Positions 5,851 to 12,324 of a stretch of DNA of 12,669 bases are shown here, piece by piece. The stretch comes from DATKMS01 sp041497995. Its GTDB lineage: Bacteria > Desulfobacterota > Binatia > HRBIN30. The translations under genes and the position numbers were made by a program. The notes beneath the pieces are model-generated. The model was given only the letters and a program-made list of their open reading frames with translations, did no database searches and had not been told where the DNA came from. Numbering within the stretch: position 1 is the stretch's first letter; the number at the start of each line of letters is the position of its first letter. The stretch covers positions 1-12,669 of the forward strand of contig JBGQHM010000188.1 in the NCBI GenBank assembly GCA_041497995.1, read 5' to 3'.

Positions 5851-6051
5851 ATGCAATGTTCGCAATGCCAGGCGGACAACGACGCCGGCCTCCGCTTCTG
5901 CGAGTCGTGCGGCGCGGCACTGGCCCACCTCTGTCCGAGCTGTGGCCACGAGCTGAAGCCTCAGGCGAAGTTCTGCGGCAAGTGCGGCGTTTCTCTAGTG
6001 GGTGCCGCGTGCGCCGCGCGTCTTCCCGCGGTGTCCTGCGTGCTTGTGTAG
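5851..6051 (+). CDS. 66-aa double zinc ribbon protein, probable remnant of a larger protein
   Basis: The product consists almost wholly of two rubredoxin-like zinc knuckle pairs: C3-x2-C6 with C17-x2-C20, and C28-x2-C31 with C42-x2-C45. Spacing and wording (FCESCGAAL, CPSCGHELKPQAKFCGKCG) are those of the N-terminal double zinc ribbon that precedes adenylate/guanylate cyclase plus AAA ATPase domains in many soil bacteria. Here the reading frame ends about 20 residues after the last Cys, in a tail (GAACAARLPAVSCVLV) without recognisable continuation. It could be a stand-alone zinc ribbon protein, but a truncated remnant seems more likely. ATG 5851 is preferred: AGGAG at 5834-5838 precedes it, with a long spacer, and the domain begins there. 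In-frame GTGs at 5809 and 5824 are alternatives. Confidence 0.6.
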   Translation: MQCSQCQADNDAGLRFCESCGAALAHLCPSCGHELKPQAKFCGKCGVSLVGAACAARLPAVSCVLV

Positions 6052-6072
6052 GTCAGAATTACAGACTACATT
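6044..6072 (+). promoter_or_regulatory. Weak candidate promoter for the toxin-antitoxin pair
   Basis: TTGTGT (6044-6049) and TACATT (6067-6072) are separated by 17 bp and would start transcription just upstream of the antitoxin ribosome binding site. The match to the sigma70 consensus is modest, 3/6 and 4/6. This is a positional guess. Confidence 0.22.
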
Positions 6073-6082
6073 CGGTCCTCAT

Positions 6083-6089
6083 GGGAGGT
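6083..6089 (+). promoter_or_regulatory. Ribosome binding site fixing the antitoxin start
   Basis: GGGAGGT lies 4 nt before ATG 6094. An in-frame GTG at 6088 overlaps this site and so cannot be the start. A strong site on the antitoxin but not the toxin fits the usual excess of antitoxin. Confidence 0.7.
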
Positions 6090-6093
6090 GACC

Positions 6094-6381
6094 ATGGATC
6101 TGAAGCAGGACGTCAAGCCGATTACGTACCTCAAGAACCGGACTGCAGACTTGGTCCGTCAGGTCACCGAAGAGGGCCGAACGGTGATGATTACGCAGAA
6201 CGGTAAGGCCAAAGTCGTGGTGATGGATGTGGAACTCTACGACCGCTGGCAGGCGGCGATGGCGCTGCTGAAGATCCTGGCGCATGCGGAGCACGACGTC
6301 GTAGCAGGCCGAACGGTTTCGCAGCCTACCGCCTTCGGGCGGGCCGCGGCGGCGATCAAGTCGGCGGCGCGCGGTGCCTAG
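6094..6381 (+). CDS. Phd/YefM family antitoxin
   Basis: DNA-binding antitoxin of a type II toxin-antitoxin pair; it should neutralise the toxin and repress its own operon. The 95-aa product has the Phd/YefM N-terminal fold: ITYLKNRTADLVRQV (10-24), then TVMITQNGKAKVVVMDVELYD (30-50), where the TQNGKA turn and the following strand are the family signature. The C-terminal half (55-95) is helical, Ala-rich and contains AEHDVVAGRTVS, as in antitoxins paired with ParE toxins, and would wrap the toxin. Codon use is less GC-biased than in the flanking operons, consistent with recent acquisition, though this was judged by eye. The toxin gene begins 23 bp downstream. The family call is firm. Confidence 0.9.
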   Translation: MDLKQDVKPITYLKNRTADLVRQVTEEGRTVMITQNGKAKVVVMDVELYDRWQAAMALLKILAHAEHDVVAGRTVSQPTAFGRAAAAIKSAARGA

Positions 6382-6404
6382 GGCCTGCGGCCAGCGTCAG
6401 TTCT

Positions 6405-6785
6405 ATGGCCCGCTCCCCGATGGGTCGCTCCGAGCTGCAAGGCCGACGGGCTACTAGACGCCGGTTGCGCATTCGCTGGAGCGAAGCCGCAGCCGTGGAT
6501 TTGGAGGAGATCGCCACATATGTCGCTGCCGACTCTCCGTTGGACGCACGCAAGCTCATTGCGACCCTAAAGGCAAAGACCGACTCCTTGGCTCGGATGC
6601 CAGAACGCGGTCGCGTGGTTCCAGAGCTTGCCTACTTCGGCATCCGCACGTGGCGGGAACTCATCGTGCGGCCGTACAGAATCATCTACCGCATCGCTGC
6701 GGGTTCAGTGTACGTAATGGCGGTACTCGATGGCCGGCGCGACCTCCGTGATGTTCTGCTGGAGCGGCTGCTGAGAACCAAGTGA
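6405..6785 (+). CDS. ParE/RelE superfamily toxin
   Basis: Toxin partner of the upstream Phd/YefM antitoxin. The domain spans about residues 22-124: RIRWSEAAAVDLEEIATYVAA (22-42), ARMPERGRVVPEL (63-75), RELIVRPYRIIYRI (84-97) and VMAVLDGRRDL (103-113), which follow the ParE pattern (helical hairpin then beta sheet). Whether it acts on gyrase (ParE) or on ribosome-bound mRNA (RelE) cannot be decided; the wording is closer to ParE. The Arg-rich 20-residue N-terminus is longer than usual, and there is no good ribosome binding site at ATG 6405. The true start could be ATG 6420 or a TTG just before the domain. The domain looks intact, so the pair is probably active. Confidence 0.88.
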   Translation: MARSPMGRSELQGRRATRRRLRIRWSEAAAVDLEEIATYVAADSPLDARKLIATLKAKTDSLARMPERGRVVPELAYFGIRTWRELIVRPYRIIYRIAAGSVYVMAVLDGRRDLRDVLLERLLRTK

Positions 6786-6890
6786 TGGGTTGGCTCTGGG
6801 CGTTAGCAAACGTGTTGTGGCGCACGCCGGTGGCGTTCGCGGCGCACAGCGTGTACTAAACCGGGAACAGACGGAGGCTGCGGCAGAACC

Positions 6891-7991
6891 ATGGAGACGA
6901 TCATTGTTACCGGCGGCGCGGGGTTCATCGGGGCGAACTTCGTTCGCTTGGCCCTGGCCCGCACGGATCACCGCGTCGTCGTCTTTGACAAACTCACATA
7001 TGCCGGCAACCTGGCGAGCCTCGATGACGTGGCGCGGGACGCGCGCTTCACATTCGTCCAAGGAGACATCGCCGACCGTGCGGCCGTCCAGGGGTTGTAC
7101 GCCGAGCACCACCCGACGTGGATCGTGAACTTTGCGGCCGAGTCGCATGTCGACCGCTCCATCGACCACCCGCGCGACTTCGTCGACACGAACGTCGTCG
7201 GCACCTTCGAGCTGCTCGACGTCGGACGCCGCTACTGTGCCGAGCTCGACGCGCCGGCGCGCGCCCGCTTCCGTTTTCTGCACGTGTCGACCGACGAGGT
7301 ATACGGTACGCTCGGCGCGACCGGGCTGTTCTCGGAGGCTACTCAGTATGCGCCCAACTCGCCGTACGCCGCGTCCAAGGCGGCGGCGGACCACTTCGCG
7401 CGCGCCTACCACGAGACCTTCGGGGTACCGGTATTGATCACCAACTGCTCGAACAATTACGGGCCGTATCAATTCCCGGAGAAGCTGATCCCACTCACGC
7501 TGCTCAACGCGGTCGAAGGCAAGCCGCTGCCCATCTACGGTGACGGCGGCAACATCCGCGACTGGTTGTTCGTCGAGGACCACTGCGACGGCATTCTTCT
7601 CGTTTTGCAGCGCGGCCGCCTGGGTCAGAAGTACAACATTGGCGGGCACAACGAACGCACGAACCTGGAGCTCGTCGATCGGTTGTGCGCCGCTCTGGAG
7701 GAGCTACTCCCCGCGGCCAAGAACCCGGCGCTTGCCGCTCAGGGGGTGCGTAGCTATGAGGCGCTCAAGACCTTCGTGAGCGACCGCCCAGGCCATGACC
7801 GCCGCTACGCCATCGACGCCACCAAGATTCGCACAGAGCTTGGCTGGCAGCCGCGCCACGACTTCGAGGCCGGCATCCGACGCACTGTGCGCTGGTACCT
7901 CGACCATCGGGACTGGTGCGCTGCCGTGCAGGCGGGGCAATATCAGAGAGAACGTCTCGGTCTGACGACCGACTCCAGGACCGCACGATGA
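6891..7991 (+). CDS. rfbB: dTDP-glucose 4,6-dehydratase (RfbB/RmlB)
   Basis: Second step of dTDP-L-rhamnose synthesis: NAD-dependent conversion of dTDP-glucose to dTDP-4-keto-6-deoxyglucose in the cytoplasm. The 366-aa product is an extended SDR protein with the Rossmann motif TGGAGFIG (7-14), the catalytic T134-D135-E136 in VSTDEVYG, and the Y159-x3-K163 pair in YAASK. Further RmlB blocks are NFAAESHVDRSID (80-92), NCSNNYGPYQFPEKLIP (185-201), YGDGGNIRDWLFVEDH (216-231) and RPGHDRRYAIDATKI (299-313). GGAGG at 6873-6877 is 13 nt upstream of ATG 6891, which is far but plausible. The gene opens the rhamnose operon and its stop overlaps the rfbA start (ATGA). The sugar product feeds O-antigen or other surface glycans. 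Identification is secure. Confidence 0.97.
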   Translation: METIIVTGGAGFIGANFVRLALARTDHRVVVFDKLTYAGNLASLDDVARDARFTFVQGDIADRAAVQGLYAEHHPTWIVNFAAESHVDRSIDHPRDFVDTNVVGTFELLDVGRRYCAELDAPARARFRFLHVSTDEVYGTLGATGLFSEATQYAPNSPYAASKAAADHFARAYHETFGVPVLITNCSNNYGPYQFPEKLIPLTLLNAVEGKPLPIYGDGGNIRDWLFVEDHCDGILLVLQRGRLGQKYNIGGHNERTNLELVDRLCAALEELLPAAKNPALAAQGVRSYEALKTFVSDRPGHDRRYAIDATKIRTELGWQPRHDFEAGIRRTVRWYLDHRDWCAAVQAGQYQRERLGLTTDSRTAR

Positions 7992-8863
7992 AGGGCATCA
8001 TTCTCGCCGCCGGTTCCGGCACCCGGCTGTACCCGTTGACACGCGCCGTCAGTAAGCAGCTGGCGCCGATTTACGACAAGCCGATGATCTACTATCCGCT
8101 GTCGTCGCTCATGCTCGCCGGTATCCGCGACATCCTGGTGATCACCACACCGCACGAGCAAGACAGCTTCAGGCGCTTGCTCGGGAGCGGCGACGAGCTC
8201 GGCCTGCACATCTCCTATGCTGCGCAAGCGAGCCCCGACGGGATCGCGCAAGCGTTTCTGATTGGCCGCGAGTTCGTCGGCACGTCACGCGTAGCCCTGG
8301 CGCTGGGGGATAACATTTTCTACGGGCACGGGTTCTCCGACTATCTGCATCGCGCCGTCGAGCGTCAGAGCGGCGCGACGGTCTTCGGCTACTGGGTACG
8401 TGATCCCGAACGCTACGGAGTCGTCGAGTTCGATGCCGCCGGGCGTGCCGTGAGTCTGGAGGAGAAACCGCAGCAGCCGCGTTCGCACTACGCGGTGACC
8501 GGCCTCTACTTCTACGATAATCGCGTCGTCGACATCGCGTCCCGCCTCAAGCCGTCGGCGCGTGGCGAGCTGGAGATCACTGACGTGAACCTCGTGTACC
8601 TTCAGGAGGCTGCGCTGCATGTGGAACGCATGGGGCGCGGCATCGCATGGTTGGATACGGGCACGCATGAGGCATTGCTGCAGGCGTCCAACTTCATACA
8701 AGCGATCGAGGAGCGCCAGGGCCTCAAGGTGGCCTGCGTCGAAGAGATCGCCTACCGCATGGGCTACATCACTGCGGACGACGTCCGGCGTTTGGCCATG
8801 ATCATGGAGAAGAGCGGCTACGGGCAGTACCTGCTGAGCATGCTCGAACAGCCGCCGGCCTAG
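7988..8863 (+). CDS. rfbA: Glucose-1-phosphate thymidylyltransferase (RfbA/RmlA)
   Basis: First step of the rhamnose route: joins glucose-1-phosphate and dTTP to give dTDP-glucose and pyrophosphate. The 291-aa product has the family length and motifs: nucleotide-binding GSGTRLYPLT (9-18), VSKQLAPIYDKPMIYYPLS (21-39), QASPDGIAQAF (80-90), metal-binding Asp108 in ALGDNIFYG, the EEKPQ block, and WLDTGTHEALLQASNFI near the C-terminal third. ATG 7988 overlaps the rfbB stop by 4 nt; a longer open frame back to 7916 would lie inside rfbB and adds nothing conserved. All catalytic elements that can be judged are present. The next gene starts 3 nt after the stop, so the four genes form one tightly coupled transcript. 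Confidence 0.97.
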   Translation: MKGIILAAGSGTRLYPLTRAVSKQLAPIYDKPMIYYPLSSLMLAGIRDILVITTPHEQDSFRRLLGSGDELGLHISYAAQASPDGIAQAFLIGREFVGTSRVALALGDNIFYGHGFSDYLHRAVERQSGATVFGYWVRDPERYGVVEFDAAGRAVSLEEKPQQPRSHYAVTGLYFYDNRVVDIASRLKPSARGELEITDVNLVYLQEAALHVERMGRGIAWLDTGTHEALLQASNFIQAIEERQGLKVACVEEIAYRMGYITADDVRRLAMIMEKSGYGQYLLSMLEQPPA

Positions 8864-8866
8864 CCG

Positions 8867-9430
8867 ATGAAGTTTCTGACCACACCGTTGCCGGGCGTGA
8901 TCGTCATTGAGCCCGACGTTTTCCACGATCCGCGCGGCTTCTTCTTCGAGACGTACCACGCGCACAAATACCGCGAGGGCGGTATCGCTCCGAGCTTCGT
9001 CCAGGACAACCACTCACGCTCGACACGCGGCACGTTGCGCGGCATGCACGCGCAGCGGCTGCGTCCACAGGGCAAGCTGGTGCGTGTGCTCCTCGGAGAA
9101 GTGTTTGATGTCGCGGTCGACATCCGCCGCGGTTCACCGACGTTCTTGAAGTGGTTCGGCGTGACACTGTCCGCGGAGAACTTCCGCCAATGCTATGTGC
9201 CGCCGGGATTCGCGCACGGCTTCGTGGTGACCAGCGAGGTCGCCGAGTTCGAGTACAAGTGCACCGACTTCTACGACCCCACCGCCGAGCTGCGCATCCA
9301 CTGGAACGACCCGGCGATCGGCATTGCGTGGCCGGTGCAGGAGCCCGTGCTCTCCGACAAGGATCTCACCGCGCGGCCGATCGCCGAGCTGATGGAGCAG
9401 CTGCCGGTCTACGAGGAAGGGCGCCCGTGA
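8867..9430 (+). CDS. rfbC: dTDP-4-dehydrorhamnose 3,5-epimerase (RfbC/RmlC)
   Basis: Third step: double epimerisation of dTDP-4-keto-6-deoxyglucose to dTDP-4-keto-L-rhamnose. The 187-aa cupin protein has typical length. Visible motifs: FHDPRGFFFETY (19-30), QDNHSRSTRGTLRGMHAQ (46-63) with the catalytic base His61, QGKLVRVLLGEVFDVAVDIR (68-87), GSPTFLKW (89-96), and VPPGFAHGFV (111-120) followed by YKCTDFY (130-136), whose Tyr130 fits the family's general acid. No residue known to be essential seems missing. It starts 3 nt after rfbA and its stop overlaps the GTG start of rfbD. Identification is secure. Confidence 0.97.
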   Translation: MKFLTTPLPGVIVIEPDVFHDPRGFFFETYHAHKYREGGIAPSFVQDNHSRSTRGTLRGMHAQRLRPQGKLVRVLLGEVFDVAVDIRRGSPTFLKWFGVTLSAENFRQCYVPPGFAHGFVVTSEVAEFEYKCTDFYDPTAELRIHWNDPAIGIAWPVQEPVLSDKDLTARPIAELMEQLPVYEEGRP

Positions 9431-10266
9431 GAATTCTCGTGACCGGTGCTGCCGGCCAGCTGGGAACGGCACTCCAGGCCAGCTTGCCGGCGCACGAGCT
9501 GGTGGCGCTCGGCCATGGCCAGATCGACATCACCCGTCTGGCCGCCGTACGCGACGCCATCGATGCGTACCGCCCCGATTTGGTAATCAACGCGGCGGCG
9601 TTCAACGACGTCGACGGCGCCGAAGCACACCCCGAAGATGCCTACGCCGGCAACGCACTGGGCCCGCGCAACCTGGCGGTGGCGACCGCGGCGCGCGGGA
9701 TTGCGCTGCTGCACGTGTCGACCGACTACGTCTTCGACGGCACCGCCACGCGGCCGTATACTGAGTTCGACTCCACCAACCCGCGCTCCGCCTACGGCCG
9801 CAGCAAGCTGGCAGGCGAAGAAGCGGTGCGCGCGCTCAACCAGCGTCACTACATCGTCCGCAGCGCGTGGCTATTCTCCACGGTCGGCCGCAACTTCGCG
9901 AAGACGATGTGCGGGCTGGCCGAGCGCCCGGAAGTGCGCGTGGTGAGCGATCAGTACGGCTCGCCGACGTACGTGCCGCATCTCGCCGATGGCCTCGCGC
10001 GGCTGATCGAGACGGAGGCGTACGGCACCTACCACATCGCAGGGAAGGGCGGCACCAGCTGGTTCGAGCTGACGCGCACGCTCTATCGCCACCTCGGCAT
10101 CACGACTCCGGTGCATCCGGTGTCCACCGCCGAGTTCCCGCGGCCTGCGGAACGCCCGCGCTATGCGGTGCTCACCACGGTGCAAGATCCCGCAATCCTT
10201 CTGCCCCCGTGGGAAGAAGGGGTCGCCGCCTTCGCACGGGCGGTGCAGAGCAGCGCGGCCAGCTGA
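9427..10266 (+). CDS. rfbD: dTDP-4-dehydrorhamnose reductase (RfbD/RmlD), GTG start
   Basis: Last step: NAD(P)H-dependent reduction of dTDP-4-keto-L-rhamnose to dTDP-L-rhamnose. The 279-aa SDR protein carries the Rossmann motif TGAAGQLG (6-13), Thr99 in HVSTDYVFDG, and the catalytic Y123-x3-K127 in YGRSK. Further family blocks are NAAAFNDVDGAE (55-66), RSAWLFSTVGRNF (145-157), VVSDQYGSPTYV (172-183) and the C-terminal RPRYAVLTT (243-251). The start is GTG 9427, overlapping the rfbC stop as GTGA. A longer open frame back to 9151 lies wholly within rfbC, and the Rossmann strand begins exactly at this GTG. It is the last gene of the operon and converges with a minus-strand gene 22 bp away. Confidence 0.96.
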   Translation: MRILVTGAAGQLGTALQASLPAHELVALGHGQIDITRLAAVRDAIDAYRPDLVINAAAFNDVDGAEAHPEDAYAGNALGPRNLAVATAARGIALLHVSTDYVFDGTATRPYTEFDSTNPRSAYGRSKLAGEEAVRALNQRHYIVRSAWLFSTVGRNFAKTMCGLAERPEVRVVSDQYGSPTYVPHLADGLARLIETEAYGTYHIAGKGGTSWFELTRTLYRHLGITTPVHPVSTAEFPRPAERPRYAVLTTVQDPAILLPPWEEGVAAFARAVQSSAAS

Positions 10267-10283
10267 GGTCAGCCGACGAGCAG

Positions 10284-10306
10284 CCGGTTCAACGTATTGC
10301 AACCGG
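10284..10306. terminator. Bulged hairpin between convergent genes, possible bidirectional terminator
   Basis: CCGGTT (10284-10289) and AACCGG (10301-10306) are perfect reverse complements. CAA/TTG extends the stem across a single-base bulge, leaving a 4-nt CGTA loop. It lies 18 bp beyond the rfbD stop and overlaps the stop codon of the minus-strand gene (10289-10291), the right place to stop transcription in both directions. No T-tract flanks it, so the call is tentative. Confidence 0.4.
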
Positions 10307-12172
10307 AGTGACCCCCGCTGTCGCACACGGCAGGCGCTGTAGCTTGACGATCGCAGTGACGTCAGCCGCACTGACGCGTCCATCGTGATTGAGATCGGCG
10401 CCGCTGGCCGTGCCGACCGCGCCGAAGAGACTCGGAAGCAGCGCCGCAACGTCGGCCGTGGTGACGCGGCCATCGCCGGTGATGTCTCCAAGGCACGCCG
10501 GCGTTGCGCTCGGGGTTGGCGTGTTGGTGCGGGTCGGCGTCCTAGTCGCCTCGGCTAATCGTGGGATCGGCTGGCGGTCGAAGAAGACGTCGGGGTCGGG
10601 GCGGCCATCAGGGTAGGTGTCTGAGAATACCGTGTGCCGGTTGTCGCCCCATGCATAATAGAAACTGTCGGTGTCGGCGGCGATGGCGATGTACTCGCCC
10701 ATGTAACACGCGGAACGACCCGGATCGAAATTCCCCGTCGCCGTTGGTTGCCCGGTCAGCGGCGGGACCGGGAAGCTCACGTCCGTGAGTCGCGAGATGG
10801 GATCGAGCGTTGCCCCGCCGTCGCGCGAGAATGTCGTGTACACGTCGATGGTAAAGTTGTTCGCGGGGTCGTTGCGCCGATCGTACCAGGCGACGGACAC
10901 AGTTCCGTTCCCTCCAACCGCCACGAATGGCTCAAACTGGTCTGTGAGTGTGCCGCCGGCGATCTGCACCTCGGGGCTCCACGTCAGGCCACGATTGGTG
11001 GAGCGACTCAGGAAGACGTCGCTGTTGTCGACGTCGCCCGGCGGGTCATGCGCCCAGACGATGTAGAGGTTGCCGTCGAAGGGTCCGCCGGTCGTGTCCA
11101 CCGCCATCCACGCCTGCGCCAGCATGCGAATGTCGCCGTTCAATGTGGGGCGGCGTTGCCCGGCCTCACACTGGATGATCCGATCGGTCCCCGCGACGCG
11201 AATCGGCGTCGTGTTGACCTGGACCGGGGACTCCCAGGTCCCCCCGCCATCCAGGGAGCGACGGAAGCGGATGTCGTTATCATCGCGCCCGAGGGCGCCG
11301 CGATTTGCCCAGGTGACATAGAGCTCACCGTTGGGGCCGACAGTGATGCTACATCCGAACGGAGCGATGTCGCTCGGACGCGAGAGCACTTGGTCGTCAC
11401 CGAAGGTCACCCCGTGATCCGTCGACCGCGAAAAGTGCATCTCTCCACGTGAGACCGGTCCGGGAAAGGCATCGACGAGGCGCGCCCAGCACACGTAGAC
11501 GTGGCCGTCGCGGCCGCCGCCGGTGTTGTCGACGGCGATCCACGGCTTGTCGTTGAAATCTGCGGGGAGCGGATCGGGGCTGGCGATCACCGAGTCGGGG
11601 AAGCTCCGGCAACTGTCGGTCGACCGCGCCACGCTGATCGCGACCCCACCAGCGGGCGGCATGATCAGGTGCGCATCGTAGATCGTACCCGTTGCCCCAT
11701 GGGCAGCGAGCACCGGGTCCGAGAAATGGGGAATCGTGCCCGCATCGGTCCAGGTCGTTCCGTGGTCAGTGGAGCGCGCGAAGCCGGAGAGTCCCGCACC
11801 GCCCGTGTCGACAAAGCCGGCACAGATGGTGGAGCCGAGCACAGCGAGCGTGGCTTCGCTCTGGGTGGTGCGTTCTGGAGTGTCCAGCGCCGGATCGTTT
11901 ACGAGCACATCGGTCCCTGGCGCCACAGGCGAGACGAAGGCGGACACGCGTTGGCGTGGTGCAACGAGGCGCGCCGGCGACGCCGCGATCTGCCCGGACA
12001 TCTGCAGGATCAGATTGACGCCGGCAGCGGACGTGGCCTGACGGAAGTCCCGCGGGATCCCCGGCGGCGGGTCTTGGAGCAGTGGGCGGGTCGGCGCCTC
12101 TCCTGCAGCCGCCACCGCGGCAAGGGTTGCGGCCAGCGCGCCAGAGAGGCGCATCAGCATTCTTCGTCGCAT
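10289..12172 (-). CDS. Secreted Asp-box (BNR/sialidase-like) repeat protein with C-terminal dockerin-like EF-hands
   Basis: A 627-aa exported protein. It begins with a signal peptide (MRRRMLMRLSGALAATLAA, cleaved near residue 24). The middle 130-530 holds six Asp-box-like repeats: STDHGTTW (134), STDSCRSF (184), STDHGVTF (250), SLDGGGTW (306), STNRGLTW (391) and SRDGGATL (449). These indicate a sialidase-type beta-propeller. Conserved sialidase catalytic Arg/Tyr/Glu residues could not be assigned, so activity is not claimed. A TP-rich linker (542-558) leads to two EF-hand-like loops, DITGDGRVTTAD (from 563) and DLNHDGRVSAAD (from 593), bounded by Cys560 and Cys616. Such tails are common in Candidatus Binatota proteins, in my recollection. 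Start M at 12172 is chosen because the signal peptide begins there; the open frame extends 35 residues upstream without hydrophobic or conserved features. Likely extracellular or surface-bound; ligand unknown. Confidence 0.82.
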   Translation of the reverse strand: MRRRMLMRLSGALAATLAAVAAAGEAPTRPLLQDPPPGIPRDFRQATSAAGVNLILQMSGQIAASPARLVAPRQRVSAFVSPVAPGTDVLVNDPALDTPERTTQSEATLAVLGSTICAGFVDTGGAGLSGFARSTDHGTTWTDAGTIPHFSDPVLAAHGATGTIYDAHLIMPPAGGVAISVARSTDSCRSFPDSVIASPDPLPADFNDKPWIAVDNTGGGRDGHVYVCWARLVDAFPGPVSRGEMHFSRSTDHGVTFGDDQVLSRPSDIAPFGCSITVGPNGELYVTWANRGALGRDDNDIRFRRSLDGGGTWESPVQVNTTPIRVAGTDRIIQCEAGQRRPTLNGDIRMLAQAWMAVDTTGGPFDGNLYIVWAHDPPGDVDNSDVFLSRSTNRGLTWSPEVQIAGGTLTDQFEPFVAVGGNGTVSVAWYDRRNDPANNFTIDVYTTFSRDGGATLDPISRLTDVSFPVPPLTGQPTATGNFDPGRSACYMGEYIAIAADTDSFYYAWGDNRHTVFSDTYPDGRPDPDVFFDRQPIPRLAEATRTPTRTNTPTPSATPACLGDITGDGRVTTADVAALLPSLFGAVGTASGADLNHDGRVSAADVTAIVKLQRLPCATAGVTPVAIR

Positions 12173-12324
12173 CACCACACGTCGTCGCGGGCGCGAGTAT
12201 TGCGCACCTGACCCCGAAAGCGCCAGCCCGGCGGCGGTGGCAGAGGGCCGAGGATCGCGACGACCACGCTGCTGCACGCCTTTGTCCTTTCACGTGTGGC
12301 TGTTGTACGATCACCAGCATTCCT
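12173..12324. other. Divergent intergenic region between the secreted protein and the ATPase gene
   Basis: This 152-bp stretch must hold the promoters of both diverging genes. A possible sigma70-type promoter for the plus-strand gene is noted separately. No clear inverted repeat, operator or small reading frame of note was seen. No obvious ribosome binding site precedes either start codon. Confidence 0.5.
12282..12311 (+). promoter_or_regulatory. Weak candidate promoter of the ATPase gene
   Basis: TTGTCC (12282-12287) and TACGAT (12306-12311) are spaced 18 bp apart, each matching the sigma70 consensus at four of six positions. Transcription would begin only a few bases before ATG 12325, giving a nearly leaderless message, which fits the missing Shine-Dalgarno. 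Confidence 0.25.

Noticed and set aside
6785..6859. 24-codon frame overlapping the toxin stop (TGATG), hydrophobic product
   Set aside because: It has no ribosome binding site of its own and no recognisable motif. At this length a chance frame is likely, though the stop-start overlap was noted.
6800..6860. GTTAGC near 6802 and short GGCGCAC repeats, considered as an integron attC or attachment site
   Set aside because: No paired core sites with the expected spacing and no integrase nearby; the repeats are short and GC-rich.
10634..12211. Plus-strand open frames under the secreted protein
   Set aside because: Opposite a gene with a signal peptide, repeats and EF-hands; their products show no domains.
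12172..12277. 35-residue upstream extension of the secreted protein
   Set aside because: The extension is polar and would bury the signal peptide; the export signal begins at the Met encoded at 12170-12172.
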